Assembly: GCA_035604135.1 (NCBI GenBank)
Contig: DATNJB010000056.1
Coordinates: 15,205 to 79,204, forward strand
Length of the DNA: 64,000 bases
Source of the DNA: Poindextera sp035604135
Lineage (GTDB): Bacteria; Pseudomonadota; Alphaproteobacteria; Caulobacterales; Caulobacteraceae
Direction of reading: 5' to 3'
Made by a program: the position numbers and the translations under genes. The notes below the pieces were generated by a model, which saw nothing but the letters and a program-made list of their open reading frames with translations, searched no databases and was not told the DNA's origin. Positions 14,903 to 22,675 of this stretch are shown piece by piece (positions within the stretch are counted from its first letter, which is position 1; every line of letters starts with the position of its first letter).

Positions 14903-15544
14903 CTATCCTGCACCGGCGGGCGTTATGGGGTCCACGGCGTCCAGGTGGGCCGTGTCGTTGACGCGCGGGACCCTGGGCTCGCCCTCGCCGACCTCGATCT
15001 CGTTGATCGCGCAGGGCGACTGGGCGATGCGCCAATAGGCGGAAAGCGGCTGGTCAAGCACCTGCATCAGGATGGAGCGGTTGACGCTGTCGTGGCCGAC
15101 CATGACCACGGTGTCGTCGGCGCGCTCCTCGATGACCGTGCGCAGGGCGTCGGCGGTCCTGGCGACGAGGTCCTGCAGGCTGTCGCCGCCCGGAAAGCGG
15201 ACCGTCTCCGGCGCCGCGAACCAACGGGCGAACAGCTCCGGCTGTGCCGCTCGCACCTCGTCGTAGGTCTTCCACTGCCACGCCCCATAGTCGAGGTCGG
15301 TGAGCGAAGGCAGGGTCTCCACTTCGGCGCGGCCGGCCGCGGCGATGGCGCGCGCGGTCTCCAGGCAACGGCCCATGGGGCTCGTGTAGACCAGCGCGAA
15401 CCGCCGGCCGGCCGCGAGCCGGGCCGCTGTCGCCGCCGCCTGCCCGCGGCCGAGCTCGCTCAGCGGAACCTCGGTGCGGCCCCTGAACCGCTCCGGGACG
15501 ATGCCCTCGACGTGTCCGTGACGGATGAGAAGGATGCGGGTCAT
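14903..15544 (-). CDS. Histidine phosphatase (phosphoglycerate mutase-like)
   Basis: The 213-residue product begins M-T-R-I-L-L-I-R-H-G-H, the phosphohistidine R-H-G motif, followed by R-G-R-x-x-x-P-L-S-E-L-G-R-x-Q-A, S-P-M-G-R-C-L-E-T-A (second Arg), and near the end V-G-H-D-S-V-N (second catalytic His). These are the defining features of the histidine phosphatase superfamily, cobC/gpmB-like branch. The substrate is not known. CobC-type phosphatases act on alpha-ribazole phosphate, but the context does not specify this. It overlaps nothing; the next upstream gene starts 14 bp away on the same strand. Confidence 0.9.
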   Translation of the reverse strand: MTRILLIRHGHVEGIVPERFRGRTEVPLSELGRGQAAATAARLAAGRRFALVYTSPMGRCLETARAIAAAGRAEVETLPSLTDLDYGAWQWKTYDEVRAAQPELFARWFAAPETVRFPGGDSLQDLVARTADALRTVIEERADDTVVMVGHDSVNRSILMQVLDQPLSAYWRIAQSPCAINEIEVGEGEPRVPRVNDTAHLDAVDPITPAGAG

Positions 15545-15557
15545 TCTGCGGCGGGAA

Positions 15558-16076
15558 CTAGAGAAAGGGCATGAGCATGCCGGTGCGACACGCATAGGCG
15601 TCGTATGCGTCTGCCCCGAGCTCGGCGCGCAGGAAGGACTCCTCCAGCCGCGCCTTGATCCAGTAGCCCAAGGTTATCAGGCCCAGGCCGACGAGGCCGG
15701 TGACCGTGCCCCGATCGACGGCCGTGGCGGAGGCCGCGACGAGGATGCCGGTATAGATCGGGTGGCGGACGAGGGCGTACGGGCCGGTGTCGACCACGTG
15801 GTGCCCTTCCTTGCGAGTCACCGAACTCGACCACAGCCGCCCAAGATAGAACCGCGCCCACCAGCAGAAGCCGAACCCACCCGCGGTCAGCGCGACCATC
15901 GCCCAGCTCAGCGCCGGCGGCGAAACCCAGAGCGGCGAAGCGGCGCCGAGGATGAACGGATCGAACAGCAGGAGCACGCCGCCGAAGACGGTCACGCGGT
16001 AGAGCGCCTGAGAGCCGGCCGCCGGCCTCGCTGCGGTCGGACCGCTCCACGCCGCCGCCACGAGCCAGGACATCAT
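15558..16076 (-). CDS. Isoprenylcysteine carboxyl methyltransferase-like membrane protein
   Basis: The 172-residue product is a polytopic membrane protein with the ICMT/PEMT signature in its second half: V-D-T-G-P-Y-A-L-V-R-H-P-I-Y-T-G-I-L (SAM-binding region), then another membrane pair and E-E-S-F-L-R-A-E-L-G-x-x-Y-x-x-Y near the end. Bacterial members methylate phospholipids, isoprenoid or heavy-metal substrates, mostly unknown. It is 14 bp upstream of the histidine phosphatase gene on the same strand, so the two are likely co-transcribed. The start at M-M-S-W gives a shorter N-terminus than many homologues, and I find no better start upstream. Confidence 0.8.
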   Translation of the reverse strand: MMSWLVAAAWSGPTAARPAAGSQALYRVTVFGGVLLLFDPFILGAASPLWVSPPALSWAMVALTAGGFGFCWWARFYLGRLWSSSVTRKEGHHVVDTGPYALVRHPIYTGILVAASATAVDRGTVTGLVGLGLITLGYWIKARLEESFLRAELGADAYDAYACRTGMLMPFL

Positions 16077-16216
16077 CCAGAACCCCAGATCGCGCCGATC
16101 GCGTAGACCGGCCCCTCAAACCGGTCTGGCCCCAACCCCTTGCTCCTCGACCGCGAAACCCGCGGACGCCAGACTGCCTCGTTGCGGCCCCGGACGCCAG
16201 CCGCCGCCGCGGGCGG

Positions 16217-17068
16217 TCAGTGCGACAGGAAGAGGTGCAGGCCTTCCGCGTGCAGGAAGGTGCGGGTCGCGCCGCCGAAGATGGTCTCCGCCAGGCGCGC
16301 GTGGCCGAAGGCGCCGGCGACGAGGAGGGCGGCGTCAAGGCTATGACAAGCCTCGAGCAACGCCGGTCCGGGCTTGGCGCCGGTCACCTGGCGGACGCTC
16401 GTCCCCGGCACGCCCTGCGCTTCGAGGTAGCGGGTGAGCCGGTCTGGGTCCGCCGCCGACCCGGCCGAGACGTGCAGCTCTCCCGCATACTGGAGGATCG
16501 TGACGCTCGAGGCCTCCTTCAGCAGCGGCACGGAGGCGCGGACGGCGCGGCCGGCTTCGGGGCTTCCGTCCCAGGCGACCGCCGCCGGCGCCCCGGCCAA
16601 GCGCTCGCGAGCGCCCGCGATCAGCACGGGTGCGCGGCCGGCCATCAGCGCCTCGGCGAGCAGACCCGTCCAGGGTCCTTCCCCGCGCGCAGCGGAATGG
16701 GCCATGACCACGAGGTCCGCGAGCGGCAACTCCCGCTCGAGAGCGAACCACGGGTCCTCCGCCGCCAGCGCCATCGCGATGTGCGCCGGCCCGCCGGCGT
16801 TCAGGCCGTAGCGCCGCGCGGCCTCGGCGACGGCCGCACCGACGTCGTCGATCAGGCGCTGACGGCTGTCGGCCAGCCCAGCCCACGCCTGTCGCGCGTA
16901 GCGCGCGCCCGCTACGGACATCGACGCCATTGCGGTCGCCAGCTGCGGGATCGCGACCACGACGGTGGCGGACGCCTGATGCCGCTTGGCAAGGCCGCAA
17001 GCGACGGACAGGGCCGCGGAGTCGTCGTCCGTGGCGGCGGTTGCGACAACGATCGAAACATAGCCCAT
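16217..17068 (-). CDS. Tandem universal stress protein, Fnr/FixK-controlled
   Basis: The 283-residue product carries two UspA domains, about 1-145 and 150-283. The first begins M-G-Y-V-S-I-V-V-A-T; the second has A-A-V-A-W-D-G-S-P-E-A-G-R-A-V and ends with the A-L-L-V-A-G-A-F-G-H-A-R-L-A-E-T-I-F-G-G-A-T pattern, close to the G-x2-G-x9-G-S/T ATP-binding motif of Usp proteins. Tandem Usp proteins of this kind are typical members of oxygen-limitation regulons in proteobacteria. ATG 17068 is preceded by GGAG, and a perfect TTGAT-N4-ATCAA box is centred 59.5 bp upstream. It is the best-supported target in the window. Confidence 0.9.
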   Translation of the reverse strand: MGYVSIVVATAATDDDSAALSVACGLAKRHQASATVVVAIPQLATAMASMSVAGARYARQAWAGLADSRQRLIDDVGAAVAEAARRYGLNAGGPAHIAMALAAEDPWFALERELPLADLVVMAHSAARGEGPWTGLLAEALMAGRAPVLIAGARERLAGAPAAVAWDGSPEAGRAVRASVPLLKEASSVTILQYAGELHVSAGSAADPDRLTRYLEAQGVPGTSVRQVTGAKPGPALLEACHSLDAALLVAGAFGHARLAETIFGGATRTFLHAEGLHLFLSH

Positions 17069-17120
17069 GGCGGAATCTCCTTCAGTGTCAGCATGAAGGA
17101 CCGCTTGTGGTCCGCGCGCG

Positions 17121-17134
17121 TTGATCAGGATCAA
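17121..17134 (-). promoter_or_regulatory. Perfect Fnr/FixK box of the universal stress gene
   Basis: TTGATCAGGATCAA matches TTGAT-N4-ATCAA at all 10 defined positions. It is centred 59.5 bp upstream of the ATG at 17068; a class II position of -41.5 would put transcription start near 17086. Confidence 0.8.
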
Positions 17135-17165
17135 GCGCAGCCCCCGCCCTCGGCCGACCGCACAA

Positions 17166-17552
17166 TCAGAGCGAGGGCGGTGGGTGCTTGGCTTCCAGCT
17201 TGTGGCCGTCCGGGTCGAGCACGAACGCGGCATAGTAGTCCGGGCCATATTGTGGCCTCAGGCCCGGCCCGCCCTCGTCGAGGCCGCCGAGGCGCACGGC
17301 CGCGGCGTGAAAGGCGTCGACGGCCGCGCGGTTCGTCGCGGCGAACGCCAGGTGGAAGCCGGGACCGGGTGGCGGGCCGGCCTCCGGGTGCAGCATTATG
17401 GCGAAGCGCTCGTCGGTCGATCCTGCAGCGCCGTACCCGGCGACCCGGTCGCTCGAGAACAGGCGCACGTAGCCCAGCGCGCCCAATACCGCGTCGTAGA
17501 ACCGCTGGCTGCGTTCCAGGTCTGACACGCCGAACGAGATATGCCCGAGCAC
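17166..17552 (-). CDS. Glyoxalase/VOC-family protein
   Basis: The 128-residue product is a single-domain vicinal oxygen chelate protein: it begins with L-G-H-I-S-F-G-V-S-D-L-E-R-S-Q-R-F-Y-D-A-V-L-G, the first beta-alpha-beta unit with a metal-ligand His, and ends with Y-Y-A-A-F-V-L-D-P-D-G-H-K-L-E-A, where the terminal Glu is the usual last ligand. GTG 17552 is chosen because GGAGG lies 6 bases before it and the family starts there; a TTG at 17570 would add six residues. It is 21 bp downstream of the dienelactone hydrolase gene and likely in one operon with it. The substrate is unknown. Confidence 0.85.
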   Translation of the reverse strand: MLGHISFGVSDLERSQRFYDAVLGALGYVRLFSSDRVAGYGAAGSTDERFAIMLHPEAGPPPGPGFHLAFAATNRAAVDAFHAAAVRLGGLDEGGPGLRPQYGPDYYAAFVLDPDGHKLEAKHPPPSL

Positions 17553-17573
17553 GGTGGCCCTCCGCGACAACCC

Positions 17574-18323
17574 CTACGCCGCCACCTTCAGCGTCCCGTC
17601 CAGCAGTTTGAACAGCGCGCGCCAGTGCCGCTCGGCCGCGTCCTCGTTGTAGACGGGCATGTCGGCGCAGGCATAGCCATGACGGGCGCCTTTGTAGATC
17701 GTGATCTCGTTCTCCACGCCGGCCGCGGTCAGAGCCTCGCGCAGTTTGTCGGCCTGTTCGGGGGGGAAGCCCGCGTCCTCGTCGGCGCCGGCGATGTAGA
17801 CCCTGGCCTTGATCATCGGCGCGAGCAGGTGCGGGCTGTCGGCCGCGTCTGTGGCCAGACGCCCGCCATGGAAGCCGCCGGCGGCGACGACGCGGTCCGG
17901 GAAGTTGCCGGCGGCGCGCAACGAAAGGCCGCAGCCCATGCAGTAGCCGGTGACGCCCACCTTCGTCCCCTGCACCTCAGGCTGCTTGGCCAGCCAGTCG
18001 AGGAAGGCCTTGGTGTCGCGGGTCGAGCGCTCGGGGTCGGTCGAGGCCATGAACTTGCCGAACCGCTCGCGCCGGGTCGCCTCGTCGCGGAAGGCCTCTG
18101 CGATGTTGATCGGCTCGTAAGGGCCCGCGCGCCAGAACATGTCGGGCAACAGGACGTAGTAGCCGTGGTCGGCCAGTCGCTGGCTCATGTCGAACAAACA
18201 CGGGCGGATCGCCGGCGCGTCCATGAAGAAGATCACCGCCGGCCACGGGCCTTTTTGCCCGCTGGGCGTGAACACAAAGGCGCGGGCGTCGCCGTCTGGG
18301 GTTGGTATGGCAACCTGCTGCAT
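17574..18323 (-). CDS. Dienelactone hydrolase family protein
   Basis: The 249-residue product is an alpha/beta hydrolase of the dienelactone hydrolase family. The nucleophile is cysteine, Cys128 in G-Y-C-M-G-C-G, where most family members have G-Y-C-x-G-G. The acid is probably Asp in G-A-D-E-D-A-G-F-P-P-E-Q, and the base His is in K-G-A-R-H-G-Y-A. The D-M-F-W-R lid segment is also typical. Family members hydrolyse lactones from chlorocatechol breakdown and diverse esters. It follows lldD by 16 bp and precedes the VOC gene by 21 bp on the same strand. Confidence 0.88.
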   Translation of the reverse strand: MQQVAIPTPDGDARAFVFTPSGQKGPWPAVIFFMDAPAIRPCLFDMSQRLADHGYYVLLPDMFWRAGPYEPINIAEAFRDEATRRERFGKFMASTDPERSTRDTKAFLDWLAKQPEVQGTKVGVTGYCMGCGLSLRAAGNFPDRVVAAGGFHGGRLATDAADSPHLLAPMIKARVYIAGADEDAGFPPEQADKLREALTAAGVENEITIYKGARHGYACADMPVYNEDAAERHWRALFKLLDGTLKVAA

Positions 18324-18339
18324 GAAATGGCTCCCTTGC

Positions 18340-19479
18340 TCAATTCGCCAGAAGTTCGCGGCCCGCCTCTCGGATGTCGGGGCAACCGGTGAGCGCGAGC
18401 GCGGTCAGCATCTCGCTACGCATCACCGCAATCACGTGTGCAACGCCCTTTTCGCCGGCCGCGCCCAGCGCCCAGGCCCAGGCCCGGCCGATCAGGCAGG
18501 CGTCTGCGCCGGAGGCCAGCGCCTTCACCACATCAAGGCCCGAGCGCACGCCACCGTCGAGCAGGACGGGCATGTCGCCCCCAATCGCGTCTGCGATGGC
18601 GGGCAGCGCCGCGATGGTCGACGAGGCCCCATCCAGCTGCCGGCCGCCGTGGTTCGAGACGATGATCCCGTCGACGCCGATGCGCTTGGCCTCTCGCGCG
18701 TCCTCGGCGTCCAGGATGCCCTTGAGCACGAAGGGCCCCTTCCACTGCTGGCGGATCCAGTCGATGTCGGCCCAGGTGATCGAGGCGTCGAAGTTGCGTC
18801 CGATCCAGCCCCAGAAGTCGCCGAGCCCTTTCGCCTCGGGCACGGCGGCGGCGATGTTGCCGAAGCTGTGCGGGCCGCCGTTGATCTGCACGTCCCAGAG
18901 CCAGGCGGGATGGGTGATCCCGTCCCAGGCGCGCGACAGCGGCTGGAAGGCCTGCGGCGGGCCGGAAAGCCCGGTGCGCACGTCGCGATAGCGCGTGCCG
19001 GGCACTGGCAGGTCGACGGTGAACAACATGACCGGGCACTTCGCCGCCTGGGCCCGGGCGATGTACTCGGTCATGAAGCCGCGGTCCTTCAGCATGTAGA
19101 GCTGGAACCAGGGCGGCTCGACCTTGGCCACTTCGTCGACGTCACAGATGGTGAGGGAGGAGAGGCAGAAGGGGATGCCCGCCGCCTTCGCCGCGGCGGC
19201 CGCCTGGCATTCGCCACGGCGGGCGTACATGCCGGCCATGCCGATCGGCCCGAGCAAGAGCGGCATGGAGAGCTCCATGCCCAGGATCTCGGTCTTCAGG
19301 CTGAGCTTGGAGACGTCGACCAGCACCCGCTGGCGCAGCTTCAGCGCCTGAAAGTCGGCGGTGTTGGCCCGCAGCGTCTGCTCGGCGTAGGCCGCGCCGT
19401 CGACATACTCGAACAGCACGTGCGGCAGCCGCCGTCGGGCCGCCTCGCGATAGTCGGCGACGTCGGCCGGACGGCTCAA
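18340..19479 (-). CDS. lldD: FMN-dependent L-lactate / alpha-hydroxy-acid dehydrogenase
   Basis: The 379-residue product is a full-length alpha-hydroxy-acid oxidase/dehydrogenase: A-D-Y-R-E-A-A-R-R-R-L-P at the start, L-L-G-P-I-G-M-A-G-M (FMN binding), F-C-L-S-S-L-T, Q-L-Y-M-L-K-D-R-G, L-F-T-V-D-L-P, the catalytic His in G-I-I-V-S-N-H-G-G-R-Q-L-D-G, and L-L-D-G-G-V-R-S-G-L-D-V-V-K-A-L-A near the end. The closest named relative is LldD, L-lactate to pyruvate at the membrane. The best start is TTG 19479, which overlaps the cobT stop as TTGA, so translation is coupled to cobT. Other 2-hydroxy acids such as mandelate are possible substrates. Confidence 0.88.
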   Translation of the reverse strand: MSRPADVADYREAARRRLPHVLFEYVDGAAYAEQTLRANTADFQALKLRQRVLVDVSKLSLKTEILGMELSMPLLLGPIGMAGMYARRGECQAAAAAKAAGIPFCLSSLTICDVDEVAKVEPPWFQLYMLKDRGFMTEYIARAQAAKCPVMLFTVDLPVPGTRYRDVRTGLSGPPQAFQPLSRAWDGITHPAWLWDVQINGGPHSFGNIAAAVPEAKGLGDFWGWIGRNFDASITWADIDWIRQQWKGPFVLKGILDAEDAREAKRIGVDGIIVSNHGGRQLDGASSTIAALPAIADAIGGDMPVLLDGGVRSGLDVVKALASGADACLIGRAWAWALGAAGEKGVAHVIAVMRSEMLTALALTGCPDIREAGRELLAN

Positions 19480-21419
19480 CGCAGCGCCTCGGCCACGTCG
19501 CGCAGCATCGCCTTCTTGCCGCCGGGCGGGGGAGGCGGCTGCACGGAGGGCGGCGGTTGCAGGTTGGCGGTCAGCCGCTTCGGCTGGCCGCCCTCCTCGT
19601 CGAACAGCTCGGCCAGCTGGTCGGTGATCACCCCGCCCAGCTGCTCGACGTCGACGATGGTCACCGCGCGCTTGTAGTAGCGGCGGACGTCGTGGCCGAT
19701 GCCGATGGCGATCAGCTCGACCGGCGAGGCGTTCTCGATCTCGGCGATGACCGTCCTCAAGTGCCGCTCGAGGTAGTGGCCCGAGTTCACCGACAGCGTC
19801 GAGTCGTCCACCGGCGCGCCGTCGGAGATCACCATCAAAATGCGCCGCTGCTCTGACCGCCCCATCAGCCGGTGGTGGGCCCAGATGAGCGCCTCGCCGT
19901 CGATGTTCTCCTTCAGAAGCCCCTCGCGCATCATCAGCCCGAGGTTCTTGCGCGCGCGCCGCCATGGGGCGTCGGCCGATTTGTAGACGATGTGGCGCAG
20001 GTCGTTCAGCCGCCCCGGCGAGGGAGGCTTGCCCAGCTTGAGCCAGTCCTCGCGGGTCAGGCCGCCCTTCCAGGCGCGGGTCGTGAAGCCCAGGATCTCG
20101 ACCTTGACGGCGCAGCGCTCGAGCGTGCGGGCCAGGATGTCGGCGCACACGGCCGCCACCATGATCGGCCGCCCACGCATCGAGCCCGAGTTGTCGATCA
20201 GGAGCGTGACCACCGTGTCGCGGAACTCGGTGTCTTGCTCCTGCTTGAACGACAGGGGCGCGGTCGGGTCGACGATGACGCGGGTCAGCCGCGCGACGTC
20301 CAGGATCCCCTCCTCGAGGTCGAAGGTCCACGAGCGGTTCTGCTTGGCGAGCAGCTTGCGTTGCAACCGATTGGCGAGGCGCGAGACGACGTTCGACAGG
20401 CTGGCCAGCTGCTGGTCGAGATAGGCGCGCAGGCGCCCCAACTCTTCGGCGTCGCACAGCTCCTCGGCCCCCACCACCTCGTCGTGGGCGGTGGTGAACA
20501 CTTTGTACGGCGGCTCGCGGGCGCCGGGGTCCTTGAAATCGGGCCGCGAGGCCTTTTCGCCGTCGCCCATCTCGGCGTCGTCGTCGCTCATCTCGGCGTC
20601 TTCGTCGGCCTCGGCTTCGGTCGACTGCTCTTCCGAGCCCTCGGCGTCGCGTTCGGCGGTGCGGGTCGGGTCGGGCTCGGCGCCTTCGCCGTCCTGGTCG
20701 TCCTGCTCCTCGCCGGCGTCCTCCTGGATGTCGCGGGGCATCTCAGGGGTGTCGCTTTCGCCGGAGTCCTCGGCGTCGTCGCCCAGATCCTCGCCGAGAT
20801 CGAGGTCCTTGATGATCGTGCGCGCAACGCGGCCGAAAGCGGCCTGGTCCTCGATCGACTCCACCAGCTTGTCGAGGTCGGCGCCGGCCTTGGCTTCGAT
20901 TTCGGCCCGATGCCGGTCGACCAGCATCTTCGCCCCGTCGGGCGGGGCGTCGCCAGTCAGCCGCTCGCGCACCATCAAGCCCACGATGTCGGCGAGGGGG
21001 GCGGCGGCTGGGTCGTCGAAGCGGTTCAACCCCTTCTTCTCGACCGCGGTTTCCAGCGCCGCGTTCAGGTTGGCGCGCACGCCCATCAGCGCGTTGGCGC
21101 CGATCGCGTCGATGCGAGCCTGCTCCACCGCCTCGAACACCGCCCGGCTCTGGATCGCGGCGGGCCTAAGGCGCGCGTGCGTCGCCTCGTCGTGGTGAGC
21201 GAGCCTCAGCGCCATTTGGTCGGCCAGCCCGCGGATGCGCGAGGTTTCCTTGCCAGAGAGGTCGCGCGGCGGGTGCGGCAGGACGGCGCGATGGCCGGTC
21301 AGCTGCGGGCCGTCGCCCGAGAAGGTGACCTCCAGATCCGGCTGCTCGGCGAGCGAACGCGCGGCGTGGCTGATCGCGCGCTTGAAGATGTCGGTGGGGC
21401 TCTCGTGCTTTCCGCTCAT
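19476..21419 (-). CDS. cobT: Aerobic cobaltochelatase subunit CobT
   Basis: The 647-residue product is CobT of the aerobic cobalamin pathway, part of the CobNST complex that inserts cobalt into hydrogenobyrinic a,c-diamide. It has a helical N-terminal region, a very acidic linker (about 215-305), and a C-terminal von Willebrand A domain with a MIDAS motif D-N-S-G-S-M near residue 408, as in magnesium chelatase BchD-like subunits. The ATG 21419 (M-S-G-K-H-E-S-P-T) fits homologues; upstream frame is low quality. The partner cobS is 5.8 kb away on the same strand rather than next to it, and cobN is not in the window. Confidence 0.95.
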   Translation of the reverse strand: MSGKHESPTDIFKRAISHAARSLAEQPDLEVTFSGDGPQLTGHRAVLPHPPRDLSGKETSRIRGLADQMALRLAHHDEATHARLRPAAIQSRAVFEAVEQARIDAIGANALMGVRANLNAALETAVEKKGLNRFDDPAAAPLADIVGLMVRERLTGDAPPDGAKMLVDRHRAEIEAKAGADLDKLVESIEDQAAFGRVARTIIKDLDLGEDLGDDAEDSGESDTPEMPRDIQEDAGEEQDDQDGEGAEPDPTRTAERDAEGSEEQSTEAEADEDAEMSDDDAEMGDGEKASRPDFKDPGAREPPYKVFTTAHDEVVGAEELCDAEELGRLRAYLDQQLASLSNVVSRLANRLQRKLLAKQNRSWTFDLEEGILDVARLTRVIVDPTAPLSFKQEQDTEFRDTVVTLLIDNSGSMRGRPIMVAAVCADILARTLERCAVKVEILGFTTRAWKGGLTREDWLKLGKPPSPGRLNDLRHIVYKSADAPWRRARKNLGLMMREGLLKENIDGEALIWAHHRLMGRSEQRRILMVISDGAPVDDSTLSVNSGHYLERHLRTVIAEIENASPVELIAIGIGHDVRRYYKRAVTIVDVEQLGGVITDQLAELFDEEGGQPKRLTANLQPPPSVQPPPPPGGKKAMLRDVAEALR

Positions 21420-21554
21420 GTGAGGCCCGTCATATAGCGCCCGCTCCTCGGCGGGAAAGGGCTTTGCTCCGGCGGCTTCCATGCGAAGCCGGGCTTCGGC
21501 TATGGTCAGACCCGGCCGGGCGATCAGCTGGCGGGCGAGGGAAGGGCGTTAGCG

Positions 21555-21923
21555 ATGGTCGGCTTCATCATCCGGGCGTTGATCACCATGGGGGGCCTCT
21601 GGCTCGCGACCCAGCTGCACATCGGCATCTATGCCCACTCGTGGAAGAGCCTTCTCGGCGCCGCGCTGCTGCTCGGGATCGTCAACGCCATCGTCCGGCC
21701 GATCCTCATCCTCGTTACGCTGCCGGTCACTATCCTGACGCTCGGCCTCTTCCTCTTCGTGATCAACGGCCTGATGCTGGGGCTGGTCTCGCTCTTGCCG
21801 ATCGGATTCCATGTGCACGGCCTGATCTCGGCGATCCTCGGCGCGATCGTGGTTGGCCTCACGAGCTGGGTGGCCTCATGGTTCATCGGCCCGTCCGGCC
21901 GCTTCGAGAGGTATCGCCGCTAG
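21555..21923 (+). CDS. Phage holin family (YvlD-like) membrane protein
   Basis: The 122-residue product has four hydrophobic helices (about 5-22, 30-50, 53-76 and 86-112) and matches the phage holin 4-2 / YvlD family, with the N-A-I-V-R-P-I-L-I-L-V-T-L-P-V-T-I-L-T-L-G-L-F segment that defines it. Despite the name it is a chromosomal inner-membrane protein of unknown function. It is divergent from cobT (135 bp between starts) and is the first of several unrelated genes lying between cobT and cobS. Confidence 0.88.
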   Translation: MVGFIIRALITMGGLWLATQLHIGIYAHSWKSLLGAALLLGIVNAIVRPILILVTLPVTILTLGLFLFVINGLMLGLVSLLPIGFHVHGLISAILGAIVVGLTSWVASWFIGPSGRFERYRR

Positions 21924-21997
21924 CGCAGGAGCGTTCGAGCGCGGCGCCAGGGGGCTCGGTAACGCACTCGGGGTCACACAGGCCGGAAGGGCTGCCA

Positions 21998-22672
21998 ATG
22001 GATGTCAGCGAGGCTCTGCACAAGCGTGTCTCCATCCGGGTGTTCAAGCCGGACCCGGCGCCGCTCGCGACGGTGCGCGCGATCATCGACGATGCCCGTT
22101 ACGCGCCCTCCGGCGGCAACCTCCAGCCCTGGCGCGTGATCGTCGTCGCCGGCGAGGCGCGGGCCGCGGTGATCGATGCGGCGGCCAAGGCCATGGCCGG
22201 CGCGCCGCGTGGGTCGGAGGACGCCGAGCGGCCGGTCTATCCCGAGAACCTCTGGGAGCCCTTCCGCACCCGCCGCTACAAGGTGGGCGAGGACATGTAC
22301 GCGCTTCTGGGCATCCCGCGCGAGGACAGGCCCGCCCGCTTCGCTCACCTCGCGCGCAACTACCGCTTCTTCGACGCCCCGGTCGGCCTCTTCTTCGTCA
22401 CCGACCGGGGAATGGGTCACGGCCAGTGGGCGCATCTGGGGATGTTCATGCAGTCGATCGCGCTGGCGGCGGTCGAGCGGGGCTTGGCGACCTGCATGCA
22501 GGAAGCCTGGGCGCGCGTGCGCGAAACGCTCGCCGAGCATTTCGCGCTCGCGCCGCAGGAGATGATCTATTGCGGCATGGCCCTGGGCTACGCCGACGAG
22601 TCCGCGCCGGTGAACACCCTCCGCTCCGACCGCGCGTCCCTCGACGAGATCGCCGAGTTCCACGGCTTCTGA
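21998..22672 (+). CDS. Nitroreductase (oxidoreductase with FMN)
   Basis: The 224-residue product begins M-D-V-S-E-A-L-H-K-R-V-S-I-R-V-F-K-P-D-P and has the A-R-Y-A-P-S-G-G-N-L-Q-P-W-R motif that contacts the FMN phosphate and ring in NfnB-like nitroreductases. The C-terminal part has G-L-A-T-C-M-Q-E-A-W and I-Y-C-G-M-A-L-G-Y, both typical. Length and motifs fit an NAD(P)H-dependent nitroreductase or chlorophenol-type reductase. It converges on the alpha/beta hydrolase gene with only 3 bp between stops. Confidence 0.9.
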   Translation: MDVSEALHKRVSIRVFKPDPAPLATVRAIIDDARYAPSGGNLQPWRVIVVAGEARAAVIDAAAKAMAGAPRGSEDAERPVYPENLWEPFRTRRYKVGEDMYALLGIPREDRPARFAHLARNYRFFDAPVGLFFVTDRGMGHGQWAHLGMFMQSIALAAVERGLATCMQEAWARVRETLAEHFALAPQEMIYCGMALGYADESAPVNTLRSDRASLDEIAEFHGF

Positions 22673-22675
22673 GCG

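Noticed and set aside
13652..15574. Long plus-strand open frame of 640 codons
   Set aside because: It is antisense to the serine hydrolase and histidine phosphatase genes, and its His/Arg/Val composition is that of a shadow frame in GC-rich DNA.
19872..21437. Long plus-strand open frame of 521 codons
   Set aside because: It is antisense to cobT; the sense strand has a complete, conserved protein with the MIDAS motif.
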